64,000 nucleotides of DNA from UBA1847 sp963976365 (GTDB lineage Bacteria; Pseudomonadota; Gammaproteobacteria; Steroidobacterales; Woeseiaceae). Shown here piece by piece: positions 10,392 through 18,799 of this stretch. The stretch covers positions 62,001-126,000 of the forward strand of contig CAXBKH010000001.1 in assembly GCA_963976365.1 (NCBI GenBank), given 5' to 3'. A model generated the notes under the pieces. That model did not search any database. It was not told the origin of the DNA and saw nothing but the letters and a program-made list of their open reading frames with translations. Position numbers and translations under genes: made by a program. Position 1 is the stretch's first letter. Each line of letters begins with the position of its first letter.

Positions 10392-11462
10392 TTGCTGGCC
10401 TGCTCGCTTTTCGCCTCGCTGGCCTATGCTCAGGATAGCGCTGTCAGCAACCGTGCTGCCTACTTTGGCATGGCTGACAGGTACAGCTCCCTGTCGTTCG
10501 ATGTTGGGACGCTTCTGACACTCGAATCTCCCGATCCGTCTCGCTACCGCGACCTGCAGATTCCGTCGCACGACGGCAAGCCGCGCGTCGGATTCCAAAA
10601 CGACTACGGCGCGATGCTGCCGACCCAGAATTTCGAAGCACGAAATGCCAAACAGGTCGTCAGCAAGCGCCTCGGCGAAGAGTTCGAGGCCTATACCGGC
10701 TTGCTGGCGCTGCATTACGCCAAGGCGCACTTTTCCCCAGCCATTCTGTTGAGCGGCGAAAAAGTCGCCGGTACGACACCCAAGGGTTTCGCGATGGCAT
10801 TGGCTGGCAACCTTGTACATGACCCGATTTTCAAAGACTATTTTTGCGGCGGGAGAGCAAACTGCGGCGACTCCAAGGATCGGCCGCTGTTCCAGCACTC
10901 GCCGCGGATGACCATGTCCCTGCAAAGACGCTGGGGCGGCAACAAGGATGAATTCGCTGCTCGCGGCGCGCTCGAGAGCTTTATCGAAAATGACCTGGAT
11001 GACCTGATCGGCTGGTCACAGTCACTGCCAACTGAAGCCGCATTTGCGGGCTACCTCGTACTGCCTGAATACGACTTTTCGAAGCAGGGTTTCGTGTTCC
11101 AGGTCACGTTGCCGGCGGACGGCGGACCCGCTTCGTCGACGCTCGGATTCATCCCCTGGGAACGCCCCGAGGCGCCGGTCAAAGTGCAGTCGAAAAGCGG
11201 AAACCCACCGACCGCGTTTCTGCCAATGGCGCCGGCCGCCGCAGAGAAACTGACCGAATCAGCGAAGGTGCCCGGCCGCTCGTCGCTGGTTTACTTCGTC
11301 GTGCAAGGCCGCTTCTACAACGTCGACAATGAGCAGCCCGACTTCCGCTCGCGTCGCGGCTTCCGCCTGCTCTACGAGCTAACCTCGCCAACCATCACTT
11401 TTTATCGCGATGCCGCGCTGACCGACAGGATCGCGGAAGCAACGCTCACCCCCAGCCAATAA
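10392..11462 (+). CDS. Exported protein of unknown function, first of a tandem paralogous pair
   Basis: At least 356 residues. The given start is the first in-frame standard codon (TTG), but it falls inside the hydrophobic core of the signal peptide. A strong GGGAGG ribosome site at 10339-10344 is followed after eight bases by an in-frame ATC at 10353. Starting there gives a complete signal peptide (INENNHVSFR basic end, hydrophobic core, cleavage after AYA). The mature part shares TLESPDPSRYRDLQIP and downstream layout with the next gene, so the two are duplicates. A cysteine pair is visible at FCGGRANCG. I do not recognise the family; a periplasmic role is inferred. Confidence 0.7.
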   Translation: MLACSLFASLAYAQDSAVSNRAAYFGMADRYSSLSFDVGTLLTLESPDPSRYRDLQIPSHDGKPRVGFQNDYGAMLPTQNFEARNAKQVVSKRLGEEFEAYTGLLALHYAKAHFSPAILLSGEKVAGTTPKGFAMALAGNLVHDPIFKDYFCGGRANCGDSKDRPLFQHSPRMTMSLQRRWGGNKDEFAARGALESFIENDLDDLIGWSQSLPTEAAFAGYLVLPEYDFSKQGFVFQVTLPADGGPASSTLGFIPWERPEAPVKVQSKSGNPPTAFLPMAPAAAEKLTESAKVPGRSSLVYFVVQGRFYNVDNEQPDFRSRRGFRLLYELTSPTITFYRDAALTDRIAEATLTPSQ

Positions 11463-11476
11463 AAGGAACCGGTTCC

Positions 11477-12571
11477 TTGCAAACGAACGCCCGCATCCTG
11501 GCCGCCGCGATCGTCGGCCTGCTTCTTCTCGTTGACAACGCGACCGCGCAGAATTCGCGGCACAGCGCGTCCAACATCGTGCCCGACATCGGCTCGCACA
11601 TCATGACGATCGAATCGCCGGACCCATTCATATTGCGCGACTTTATCGTGCCGGCTTATGAGGGCAAAGTGCACCTGGGGCAAGCGATCCCGGAACCGGG
11701 TGAAAAACCGGATAACCAGCTGCGCAGCAACGAGAAGGCTGCGAAGATGCGGGGACGCTATGTTCGAACGTCCGGCTTGCAGCTCTACCTCGACCTGCTG
11801 CGGCTCGGTGTGAATCGCGACATCGTCACACCTGAAAATATGAAAGGCCTTTACCAGAGCGCGAAGCGACCGGTGCGCACCGACCCGTTCATGAGCGACT
11901 GGGCACCGCTCATCGAGTACGCGGCCCGCGGCACGCTGGCTGACGGCCCGTACCGGGAAGTCTTTTGCGTTGAGGAATCGCCGTGCCCGCTCGACCGTTT
12001 CAATGGTTCGAGACCCTACGACATTGCCGGCCTGACACCGGTCTGGGGTGCTGCTTACAACGAGTTTCGGTTTCGTTCGGCATACGCTACGTTCGTCGAC
12101 AAGTACGCACAGGCTATTATCGACTGGGGTACGGCCCTGAACCGGGAAGCCGTCTGCACGGGTGCAGTTCAAGTCGGTAACTACGACTTCGACAAGGGCG
12201 CTTACACCATTCGCATGAACTGCCAGTCGCGAATGAAGCTGCCCGCTGACGGACGCCCGAACATATCAACTCCCGAATACGACGTTACGTTTAATCAGCG
12301 GCCCGAAGGCGAGTTGGCTGGCGTGTTGCTGACCTGGAAGCTGCCGCGCGACAAGGCCGAGACGCTGCGTGAACAATTGCAGGCTAACCGGACACGCCAG
12401 TTATTCGTCATCTTCGAGGGAGAAATTGGCTTCGACCCCGTTGACGGCATCGCGATGAACAACCCGAAGCTGCTCGCCCGAGACCAGCACTTTCTCCTCA
12501 CGGGTGACAGGGTTCGGGCGTATTTCGATGCGGCGATGACGAAGCCGGCGGCAACTTTTTCGCTGCGCTAA
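11477..12571 (+). CDS. Exported protein of unknown function, second of the tandem pair
   Basis: 364 residues, starting at TTG behind AAAAGGAACC, 14 bp after its paralogue. Signal peptide: QTNARILAAAIVGLLLLVDNATA, with likely cleavage after ATA. The shared landmark MTIESPDPFILRDFIVPAYEG, then a helical block (KAAKMRGRYVRTSGLQLYLDLLRL), a cysteine pair (FCVEESPC) and a beta-rich C-terminal half match the upstream protein in order. The pair is probably co-transcribed and both act in the envelope. Function unknown. Confidence 0.72.
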   Translation: MQTNARILAAAIVGLLLLVDNATAQNSRHSASNIVPDIGSHIMTIESPDPFILRDFIVPAYEGKVHLGQAIPEPGEKPDNQLRSNEKAAKMRGRYVRTSGLQLYLDLLRLGVNRDIVTPENMKGLYQSAKRPVRTDPFMSDWAPLIEYAARGTLADGPYREVFCVEESPCPLDRFNGSRPYDIAGLTPVWGAAYNEFRFRSAYATFVDKYAQAIIDWGTALNREAVCTGAVQVGNYDFDKGAYTIRMNCQSRMKLPADGRPNISTPEYDVTFNQRPEGELAGVLLTWKLPRDKAETLREQLQANRTRQLFVIFEGEIGFDPVDGIAMNNPKLLARDQHFLLTGDRVRAYFDAAMTKPAATFSLR

Positions 12572-12583
12572 ACGTTCCAGCGA

Positions 12584-12856
12584 TCAGCTCGGCGGCGGCA
12601 CGTACTGCTTCGGCACCGCCGAGCCTTCGCCGAACAAGAATTTTTCCATCTCGGTTTCGAGAAACTTGCGTGCTTCGGGTTCAATCGGCGTGAGCCGATT
12701 CTCGTTAATCAGCATGGTCTGGTGCGCCACCCAGCGCTGCCAGGCTTCTTTCGATATGCTGTCGTAGATGCGTTGCCCGAGTTCTCCCGGGTACGGTGCG
12801 TAGTCGAGACCTTCCGCCTCCTTTTTCAGGAGCGCGCAATTAACCGTGCGTGACAT
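12584..12856 (-). CDS. yggX: Probable Fe(2+)-trafficking protein YggX
   Basis: 90 residues, matching the ~90-residue family. It begins MSRTVNCALLKKEAEGLDYAPYPGELG, with the conserved Cys7, followed by KEAWQRWVAHQTMLINENRLTP and the ETEMEKFLFG C-terminal helix. The protein protects Fe-S clusters and aids iron supply. Its start lies 17 bp inside the end of mutY, whose product carries a [4Fe-4S] cluster; this mutY-yggX coupling is conserved in gammaproteobacteria. Confidence 0.94.
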   Translation of the reverse strand: MSRTVNCALLKKEAEGLDYAPYPGELGQRIYDSISKEAWQRWVAHQTMLINENRLTPIEPEARKFLETEMEKFLFGEGSAVPKQYVPPPS

Positions 12857-13898
12857 GTTCACTCTTCTTCAGTTGTTCAATCAGTTTTTTTACCGGCGCC
12901 GCAAACCCACCGGGTGGGGCCGCATCCAGTTCGTGCCAGGTCTTTGCATTGGCGTCACCTACTTTACTCGCCACGGACGGTATGCGCACGACTATCGGTT
13001 GAATATCGAGATCGTAGTGGCTGAAACTGTGCCGCAATACGTCCCACGACTCTGCCCCGCTAACGGCAACGCCCAATTCGCGGTCGCACCAGTCATCCAG
13101 AGTGCACTCGCCCAGCTCTGGCAAGCTCCACAGACCGCCCCAGATTCCGGTGTCCGGTCGTCGCTCAAGGAATATCTGTCCGTTCATACTCGCAAGCACC
13201 ATGGTTGTTTTCCGCAGAGGCTTGATGGTCCTCGGTTTCCTGCCCGGGAATTGCGCGACACTGCCCTGCGTTCGCGCACGGCAATCGACACTAACAGGAC
13301 AGGTATCGCAGGATGGCTTGCTGCGGGTACAGAGCGTCGCGCCGAGGTCCATGATGGCCTGAGTGTATTCGGCAATCCGCGTCTGCGGTGTGTTGCGTTC
13401 GGCGGCGGCCCATAACCTGTTCGCCACCCTGGTGTTTCCCGGCCATCCGTCGACCGCTTCATGTCTTGCCAACACACGTTTGACATTGCCGTCGAGAATC
13501 GGGTGTCGCTGCCCGAAAGTCAGCGACAGGATTGCGCCTGCCGTTGAACGCCCAATGCCGGGCAGCGCGCTAACCGCGTCGAAGTCGACAGGAAAAATGC
13601 CAGCATGGGCACTGCCGATCTGTTGCGCCGCCTTGTGGAGATTTCGTGCACGCGCGTAATAGCCCAGTCCCGACCAGTACGACAACACTTCATCCTGTTT
13701 CGCTTCGGCCAGCGACGCGATATCCGGAAAGCGTTGCATGAAATTCTGGAAATATGGAATGACGGTTTGCACCTGCGTCTGCTGCAGCATGATCTCCGAC
13801 ACCCAGACCCGGTAGGCGTTGATATCCTGCTGCCACGGAAGGTCCTTCCTGCCATGCTCATCGAACCAGTCCAGTACGCGCGCGGCGAAGTCACTCAC
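12840..13898 (-). CDS. mutY: Adenine DNA glycosylase MutY
   Basis: 352 residues from the GTG at 13898, which overlaps the previous stop as GTGAGTGA and has AGGGA seven bases upstream; a TTG 18 bp earlier is possible but less supported. It removes A mispaired with 8-oxoG or G. Visible are catalytic Glu35 (VWVSEIMLQQTQV), the helix-hairpin-helix LPGIGRSTAGAIL with catalytic Asp in ILDGNVKRVLARH, the iron-sulfur motif CTRSKPSCDTCPVSVDC (Cys-6-Cys-2-Cys-5-Cys), and a C-terminal Nudix-like 8-oxoG recognition domain (GGLWSLPELG). Confidence 0.95.
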   Translation of the reverse strand: MSDFAARVLDWFDEHGRKDLPWQQDINAYRVWVSEIMLQQTQVQTVIPYFQNFMQRFPDIASLAEAKQDEVLSYWSGLGYYARARNLHKAAQQIGSAHAGIFPVDFDAVSALPGIGRSTAGAILSLTFGQRHPILDGNVKRVLARHEAVDGWPGNTRVANRLWAAAERNTPQTRIAEYTQAIMDLGATLCTRSKPSCDTCPVSVDCRARTQGSVAQFPGRKPRTIKPLRKTTMVLASMNGQIFLERRPDTGIWGGLWSLPELGECTLDDWCDRELGVAVSGAESWDVLRHSFSHYDLDIQPIVVRIPSVASKVGDANAKTWHELDAAPPGGFAAPVKKLIEQLKKSEHVTHG

Positions 13899-14451
13899 CG
13901 GCAAGTCCCTGCGCAATTTTTTCGATGCGATTCACAGCATCACCGCCGTTATTCTTCAGATTGCGCTTGATGAGGTAAGGACCGATGCCCGGGGGAACCC
14001 AGAATTTGGGTTTCATTTGCAGGTCGTAGGTAACGATCGTGCCGCCATCACGTGGCAGGAATCGCCAGCTCTCGTTGCTGAAAACAAAGTCGCTGGTGTC
14101 GGCGTTGGCAAAGGCGCGTACCTCGCGCATCGGCAGCGACTCGATATAGCCCTGTCGTTCGAACGACTTGCAAAAAAACAGCACGCAACCCTTGTTGCGA
14201 ATGTAGAACTGCGGCCGGCCGCTGTCATCCGGCTCCATGTCGCGAGCCTCAACGATGGCGCTGGAAAAGTCCGGCGCATAATCCCAGTAGCGATAGACCT
14301 CGTAAATCTGGGCGAGTGGCGCCTCAAACCACACCTCGGACGTCATCGTGTAGACGCCCTCGTCGCTGTCGACCTGGATGCTCAGTATTTCGGCCGACTG
14401 CGCGGCGGGCGCCGCGGCCAACAGGCAAAACGCTGTAAACTTCCTGATCAA
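13891..14451 (-). CDS. Exported SRPBCC/START-like protein
   Basis: 186 residues, TTG start overlapping the asmA-like stop (TTGA). The first 19 residues (IRKFTAFCLLAAAPAAQSA) form a signal peptide with cleavage after QSA. The rest matches the SRPBCC lipid/hydrophobic-ligand fold: YTMTSEVWFEAPLAQIYEVYRYWDYAPDFSSAI, RFLPRDGGTIVTYDLQMKPKFWVPPGIGPYLIKRNL. The closing helix is rich in Asn/Lys. The ligand is unknown. It sits between asmA-like and mutY with overlaps on both sides, so translation is coupled. Confidence 0.78.
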   Translation of the reverse strand: MIRKFTAFCLLAAAPAAQSAEILSIQVDSDEGVYTMTSEVWFEAPLAQIYEVYRYWDYAPDFSSAIVEARDMEPDDSGRPQFYIRNKGCVLFFCKSFERQGYIESLPMREVRAFANADTSDFVFSNESWRFLPRDGGTIVTYDLQMKPKFWVPPGIGPYLIKRNLKNNGGDAVNRIEKIAQGLAGE

Positions 14452-16484
14452 TCGAACAGGCCCTTCAGCTTGTCTTTGAGTTTGTCCTTGAGCTCGTCTT
14501 CGACTTTCTTCTTCAAGAGCTGTTCAATATCCGGTGCGACCTTTGGTGCGTCGAGAGAGCCTGTTATCTTCAGTGGAATCACGGCCTCGGTGAACTCGTC
14601 GAGTTCTTCCGGTGTTGCGTCCTGCAGAAATTCGGGGCGCTCCAGGATGCGTGCATTCATGGTGTAGTTAAGCGTTCCTTCGGCAAGATCGATCCGGCCG
14701 CCGCCCGTCAACTGCATGAAAGGCAGCTCGGCATACAGGTCGTCGCTGTTCATAACACCCTTGCTGACAACGCCGCTGACCGTTGCGGTACTGAACGCCG
14801 TTTTCGCCGGAAGCACGGGTGCAGGCGGCTCTTCGCGTTTCAGCACTGCACGTGCCCGCCGCAGTTCGTACCAGATGTCGGTGCCCTCGTAGGTACCGTC
14901 CCGGAGCTCAAGCGCAATATTTCCATCGAGATTGCGCTGAATCGCCATCATGTCCTTGCCACTGCCAGCGAGTACAAAGCTGCCACCAACTGTGCCGGTG
15001 ACGTTGTCCTGGTCGAACATCGCTTTCGCCAGCCGTGCGAGATTCACGCCTTCGATCTTTTCGTTCATCGACAGCTTTGGCACATTGCCCGCAACATCAA
15101 TCCTGACGTCGCCCTGGTAGGCACCGCCAAACAGGTCCGAGGACACCGGGTAAATGCGCATCTTGCCGCCGCTGCTGTTAACCCCCAACTCGACGTTTTC
15201 GAATACGATATTGCCGAGTGTTGCTTTCGCGAGCTTGAACTTGCCGCGCGCTTTCAGTGGCGCGATCAGGTCGGTCGGAATTTCAACCGGCGCCGACTCG
15301 GGCCCGGAATCGCCGCCGTCCACCGGCGGTTCCATGTAGCGATTCAGGTCAATCGAATCGCCGTTGAGATCGAACTGGTAGAAACCGGCATCGGTTAGCG
15401 GAATGGTCAATGAGCCGGTAAACGACGTGTCATCGAGCTTGATCTCCAGCACGTTCAACTCGATTGACGACGATGTCAGTTTCGTCGTCGCATTCATTGT
15501 CAGGCTGCTGAGTGCGGCGGGATCTGCCGTTAACGGCGCCTCGACATCGAAGAGGTGCATTATGCTGCGCGGCGAAAACGTATCGATCGCCAGGTTGGCT
15601 GTGGCGGTGACGTCGGTCGCATAGGACAGAGACTGCACATCGGCGACAATATGCATGTCGAGCACGTTCAGGTCGATCTGCTCCATCGCGACCGCTGAAT
15701 CCTTCGTAAACACCGTGATGCTGTCGCTGCCAAGGCGCAAGCTGGTCGGAATCGACGCCAGGCCGTCCAGCGACCCGTCGATCAGGAAATCATCGAGCCT
15801 GAGCTCCCCGCTCGCCGATTCGAAGACCATCGATGTCTTGAGCGAAACGGAGCCGCTCATGCCGGCGGGTTGCATATCGAAATTCAGAGTCGCGTCAACC
15901 GGCACGGCCGATCCGTCATCTTTCAGGCGCCCGATGTTCAGGTTCGCCTGGTCGACAACGATAAGGTCGCCTGTCTGCCTGTCGCTGTAGCTGATCTTCG
16001 CGTCGACGATCTGAACGGAGTTGACGTCAAGACCGCCGCTTGCGGCGCCACCCTCGGCAGGCTCATCGCTCGAATCTTCGGGCAGCAAGTCGGACCAGTT
16101 GTCGCGACCGTTCTGGTCGACCTCGAGATTGAGGCGCAGGGCGACGATATCGGCTGCGCCAACCTCAACCTCCTGGCGCAGGATTGCCGGCATCAGGCGA
16201 ACGCTGAAACTGGCGCTATCGAAACTTGCCATCGGCGTATCGCCAAAGCCACTGGCATTGCCGAGACTGGCCTTGCCGACTTCGACGGCAAGCCACGGGA
16301 AAATATCCAGCGAAATATCGCCTTCGATGCTCAGTTCCCTGCCGGTTTGCTCGCGAACCTTGTTCGCAATATCGTCGCGGAAATCGTTCGGGTCGAAAAA
16401 CAGGTAGAGCAAAATCGCCGCCAGCAGGAAGAGCGCGACAAACGCGCCTGCTGCGATAAGAAGAACCTTGATAATCCGAGCCAT
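14448..16484 (-). CDS. AsmA family protein
   Basis: 678 residues starting MARIIKVLLIAAGAFVALFLLAAILLYLFF, a single N-terminal membrane anchor. This is followed by the AsmA signature FRDDIANKVREQTGRELSIEGDISLDIFPWLAVEVG. The long beta-rich body and the C-terminal AsmA_2 block (GGSFVLAGSGKDMMAIQRNLDGNIALELRDGTYEGTDI) form the groove-like repeat of the AsmA clan. These inner-membrane proteins extend into the periplasm and act in phospholipid transport or outer-membrane assembly. The final Lys/Asp-rich helix ends KGLFD. First gene of a coupled four-gene minus-strand operon. Confidence 0.88.
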   Translation of the reverse strand: MARIIKVLLIAAGAFVALFLLAAILLYLFFDPNDFRDDIANKVREQTGRELSIEGDISLDIFPWLAVEVGKASLGNASGFGDTPMASFDSASFSVRLMPAILRQEVEVGAADIVALRLNLEVDQNGRDNWSDLLPEDSSDEPAEGGAASGGLDVNSVQIVDAKISYSDRQTGDLIVVDQANLNIGRLKDDGSAVPVDATLNFDMQPAGMSGSVSLKTSMVFESASGELRLDDFLIDGSLDGLASIPTSLRLGSDSITVFTKDSAVAMEQIDLNVLDMHIVADVQSLSYATDVTATANLAIDTFSPRSIMHLFDVEAPLTADPAALSSLTMNATTKLTSSSIELNVLEIKLDDTSFTGSLTIPLTDAGFYQFDLNGDSIDLNRYMEPPVDGGDSGPESAPVEIPTDLIAPLKARGKFKLAKATLGNIVFENVELGVNSSGGKMRIYPVSSDLFGGAYQGDVRIDVAGNVPKLSMNEKIEGVNLARLAKAMFDQDNVTGTVGGSFVLAGSGKDMMAIQRNLDGNIALELRDGTYEGTDIWYELRRARAVLKREEPPAPVLPAKTAFSTATVSGVVSKGVMNSDDLYAELPFMQLTGGGRIDLAEGTLNYTMNARILERPEFLQDATPEELDEFTEAVIPLKITGSLDAPKVAPDIEQLLKKKVEDELKDKLKDKLKGLFD

Positions 16485-16531
16485 GCTGACACCTTGAGTT
16501 GCTGACCCCCAAGGGTACCAAACTCGAGCAC

Positions 16532-16561
16532 AAAAAAGCCGGACTGCGGTGGCAATCCGGC
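16532..16561 (-). terminator. Rho-independent terminator after the sigma / DUF4097 operon
   Basis: On the minus strand a 10-bp stem (GCCGGATTGC / GCAGTCCGGC, one wobble) with a 4-base loop is followed by TTTTTTG. It lies 24 bp beyond the DUF4097 stop and separates that operon from asmA. Confidence 0.85.
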
Positions 16562-16584
16562 TTCGCTACAAGGGCGCCGTCGGG

Positions 16585-17466
16585 CTATTTCTTGCAGATA
16601 TTGATGTCGCCGTTCAAGGTCGAAATCGCCACCCGGCCGCTGCCACGCCCCTCGGTGAATTCAAGCTCCAGGCCCGGCGTGTACTTGCTGGTGCGCACGG
16701 GCTTTGGGCCGAAGCAGTTGCGAATCGATCCATTAAAGGTGTCGACGTCAAAGTCCGCCGAAACGTCGCCTGCGAACTCAATTTCAAGGTCGCCGTTGAC
16801 GGTGTCAATCGAAAGCCTGCCGTTTTTGCGCAGGTTCGCAAGAAACTGGATCTCACCATTGACGGTTTCCAGCTCGACGCGATCGAATGAGCCTTCGTCG
16901 ATGGTGACATCGCCGCTGACAGCCTCCGCGCTGACTTCGCCCGATACACGAAACAACGTGACGTCGCCGGATACAGTTGTCGCGGTGACATCACCGTCGG
17001 CATTGTTGCCCGATACTTCAACGTCGCCACTGACCGACTCGGCCCTCATGCGGCCACCGACATATTCCGTCGTGATATCGCCACTGACCGTGTGCAGGCT
17101 CTGGGTGCCGGCAACCTCGGAAACATCGATGTCCGCACTGACGGTGCCGACATCGATCGAACTCTTCTTGGGTACATTGATGTGCAGATCGCTGTCGATC
17201 GAACGGCCGCTGTTTCGCGGCACCTTGACCTTGATGCGCACCTTGTCGCCATCGCGTTCGACGATCAGCTCTTCGACGTTGCGGCCGAGCGTGCCGGTGA
17301 CTTCGACAGCGCTGCGATTCCAGCCACCGATGGTCACCGACCCGGCGATATTGGATACTTCAACGAGACCGTCCGCCGCCGCGTCAACGCTCCTGCTCAC
17401 TTCTTCGGCGTGCACCGCGACAGCAAACATTGCGGTCAGAATTACTGTCAAAAATCTATTCATCAT
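16585..17466 (-). CDS. Exported DUF4097 beta-repeat protein
   Basis: 293 residues with a signal peptide (MMNRFLTVILTAMFAVAVHA). The body is a string of short beta repeats of the kind VSGDVTI, VSGDVEVSG, VNGEIQF, VNGDLEI, LNGDINI, spaced about 18-20 residues. This is the DUF4097 right-handed beta-helix pattern also called a putative adhesin. A single cysteine pair is present near the C-terminus (RNCFGPKP, INICKK). Function is unknown; the genes are regularly found with ECF sigma factors. It follows the anti-sigma gene by 35 bp and is probably in the sigma regulon. Confidence 0.85.
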   Translation of the reverse strand: MMNRFLTVILTAMFAVAVHAEEVSRSVDAAADGLVEVSNIAGSVTIGGWNRSAVEVTGTLGRNVEELIVERDGDKVRIKVKVPRNSGRSIDSDLHINVPKKSSIDVGTVSADIDVSEVAGTQSLHTVSGDITTEYVGGRMRAESVSGDVEVSGNNADGDVTATTVSGDVTLFRVSGEVSAEAVSGDVTIDEGSFDRVELETVNGEIQFLANLRKNGRLSIDTVNGDLEIEFAGDVSADFDVDTFNGSIRNCFGPKPVRTSKYTPGLELEFTEGRGSGRVAISTLNGDINICKK

Positions 17467-17501
17467 CGTCTCTCAAATGATTCCGCGGGCATTGAAGCGC
17501 G

Positions 17502-18041
17502 CTAGATATCGTTCCTCATCATAACGTTTCTGGACAGACCGCTGACACGTCGCAGCAACGCAAGTTCTTCATGGTACATGCGCAACAGTTGTTCCTGCAG
17601 CAATGTGTTTTCAGGGTCTTTCTCCAGCTCGTCATTCATGTTGTTGATCGCCGTGTGGATCATTGTCAGGTTGGCTTTAATATCCGCTTCGGCTTCCGGT
17701 GACAGTCGTGCGAACTCAACGTTAAGTTCGGCGACCAGTCCATTTCGGGCATCCTGGAAACCCGGGCCCAGCGTATATCGGTTGCCGAACGACGCCTGTT
17801 CGAAAATCATGTCCGGTGTCGTGACAATCGCCCGCGGCGACGTATCTTTCACTGCCAGGTAAGTGATCGTCGATGTGGCACCAACCAGCAGCAACACCGC
17901 CGCGGCCTGCGCCAGCATCGGTCGCCAGCGGCTTGCCACCGGCTCGCTGATCGCCGCTTCAATGCCGGCCCAAAGGTCGCGCTCCGGGCGAACATCCGTC
18001 GCCAGTCGCGCCGCAGCCTGCATCAGTTTTTCATCGTTCAT
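17502..18041 (-). CDS. Probable membrane anti-sigma factor
   Basis: 179 residues. The ATG overlaps the sigma gene's stop by four bases (ATGA), typical of sigma/anti-sigma pairs. The N-terminal ~40 residues (MNDEKLMQAAARLATDVRPERDLW) are cytosolic and acidic, followed by one membrane helix at about 45-65 (AQAAAVLLLVGATSTITYLAV). The periplasmic part is coiled-coil-like (LTMIHTAINNMNDELEKDPENTLLQEQLLRMYHEELALLRRV). No zinc-binding HxxxCxxC motif is seen. The role as an anti-sigma is inferred from position and topology. Confidence 0.72.
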   Translation of the reverse strand: MNDEKLMQAAARLATDVRPERDLWAGIEAAISEPVASRWRPMLAQAAAVLLLVGATSTITYLAVKDTSPRAIVTTPDMIFEQASFGNRYTLGPGFQDARNGLVAELNVEFARLSPEAEADIKANLTMIHTAINNMNDELEKDPENTLLQEQLLRMYHEELALLRRVSGLSRNVMMRNDI

Positions 18042-18640
18042 GCTTCAAATCCTTCCTGCTTCAATTGCTGCGCCAGGAGCCGTTTGGCCCGGTGCAGCTG
18101 TGCCTTGCTGGTGCCTGTCGCAATCCCCAGCATCTCGCCGGTTTCGTCGTGGCTGTAGCCATAGACGGCGTGCAATACAAAGACATTCCTTGCCCCTTCC
18201 GGCAACTGGTTGACAGCATCGGACAGGTCGCGCAGTTCGCCACTGTCGCCGGTCTCCAGTCGCGGCGGTGTCTCATCTGAAACCGCCATAATCCTTTCCT
18301 GCTCGCGCTTCGACTTTCGCATCCTTCCCAGTACCGAATTGACCGCTATGCGATGCAGCCAGGTCGAAAATGCGCTATCACCGCGAAACAAGTGAAGCTT
18401 GTTCCAGGCCTGTATGAACGCATCCTGTGCACAGTCCTCTGCTTCACTGACATTGCCGGTCATACGCAAGCAAACTCCATAGACCCTGTCGATATGCAGC
18501 CGATACAGCGCCTCGAAGGCACGCTTGCTCGAGCGCTGTGCCTGCTCGATCAACATTGCCTCTTCGGCCTGTGCATCGGTACTGACGGTTGCCATCGCCC
18601 GACTATAGTCGCTGGTCTCCGCCGTCAAAAGAGCCGCCAA
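18038..18640 (-). CDS. ECF-type RNA polymerase sigma factor
   Basis: 200 residues from a TTG at 18640 with GGAG upstream; an internal ATG at 18595 would give 185 residues and is also possible. Region 2 is RAFEALYRLHIDRVYGVCLRMTGNVSEAEDCAQDAFIQAW followed by FSTWLHRIAVNSVLGRMRK. Region 4 is LPEGARNVFVLHAVYGYSHDETGEMLGIATGTSKAQLHRAKRLL. It is the lead gene of a three-gene operon with an anti-sigma and a DUF4097 protein. The inducing signal is unknown, probably envelope-related because both partners face the periplasm. Confidence 0.9.
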   Translation of the reverse strand: MAALLTAETSDYSRAMATVSTDAQAEEAMLIEQAQRSSKRAFEALYRLHIDRVYGVCLRMTGNVSEAEDCAQDAFIQAWNKLHLFRGDSAFSTWLHRIAVNSVLGRMRKSKREQERIMAVSDETPPRLETGDSGELRDLSDAVNQLPEGARNVFVLHAVYGYSHDETGEMLGIATGTSKAQLHRAKRLLAQQLKQEGFEA

Positions 18641-18799
18641 GGATCATTTCTCCGTATCTAGTGACATTTGGATGTCGGGCGCCTGTTTAAGGTTTGAATT
18701 CGGGCCGCCTCACGCCTCAAAAAGTGGCGTAAGCGCCTGTGTTTACATATGATTCCCCTCCATGACATTCAATCATGCTCTTCTGGCTCTGGATAACTG

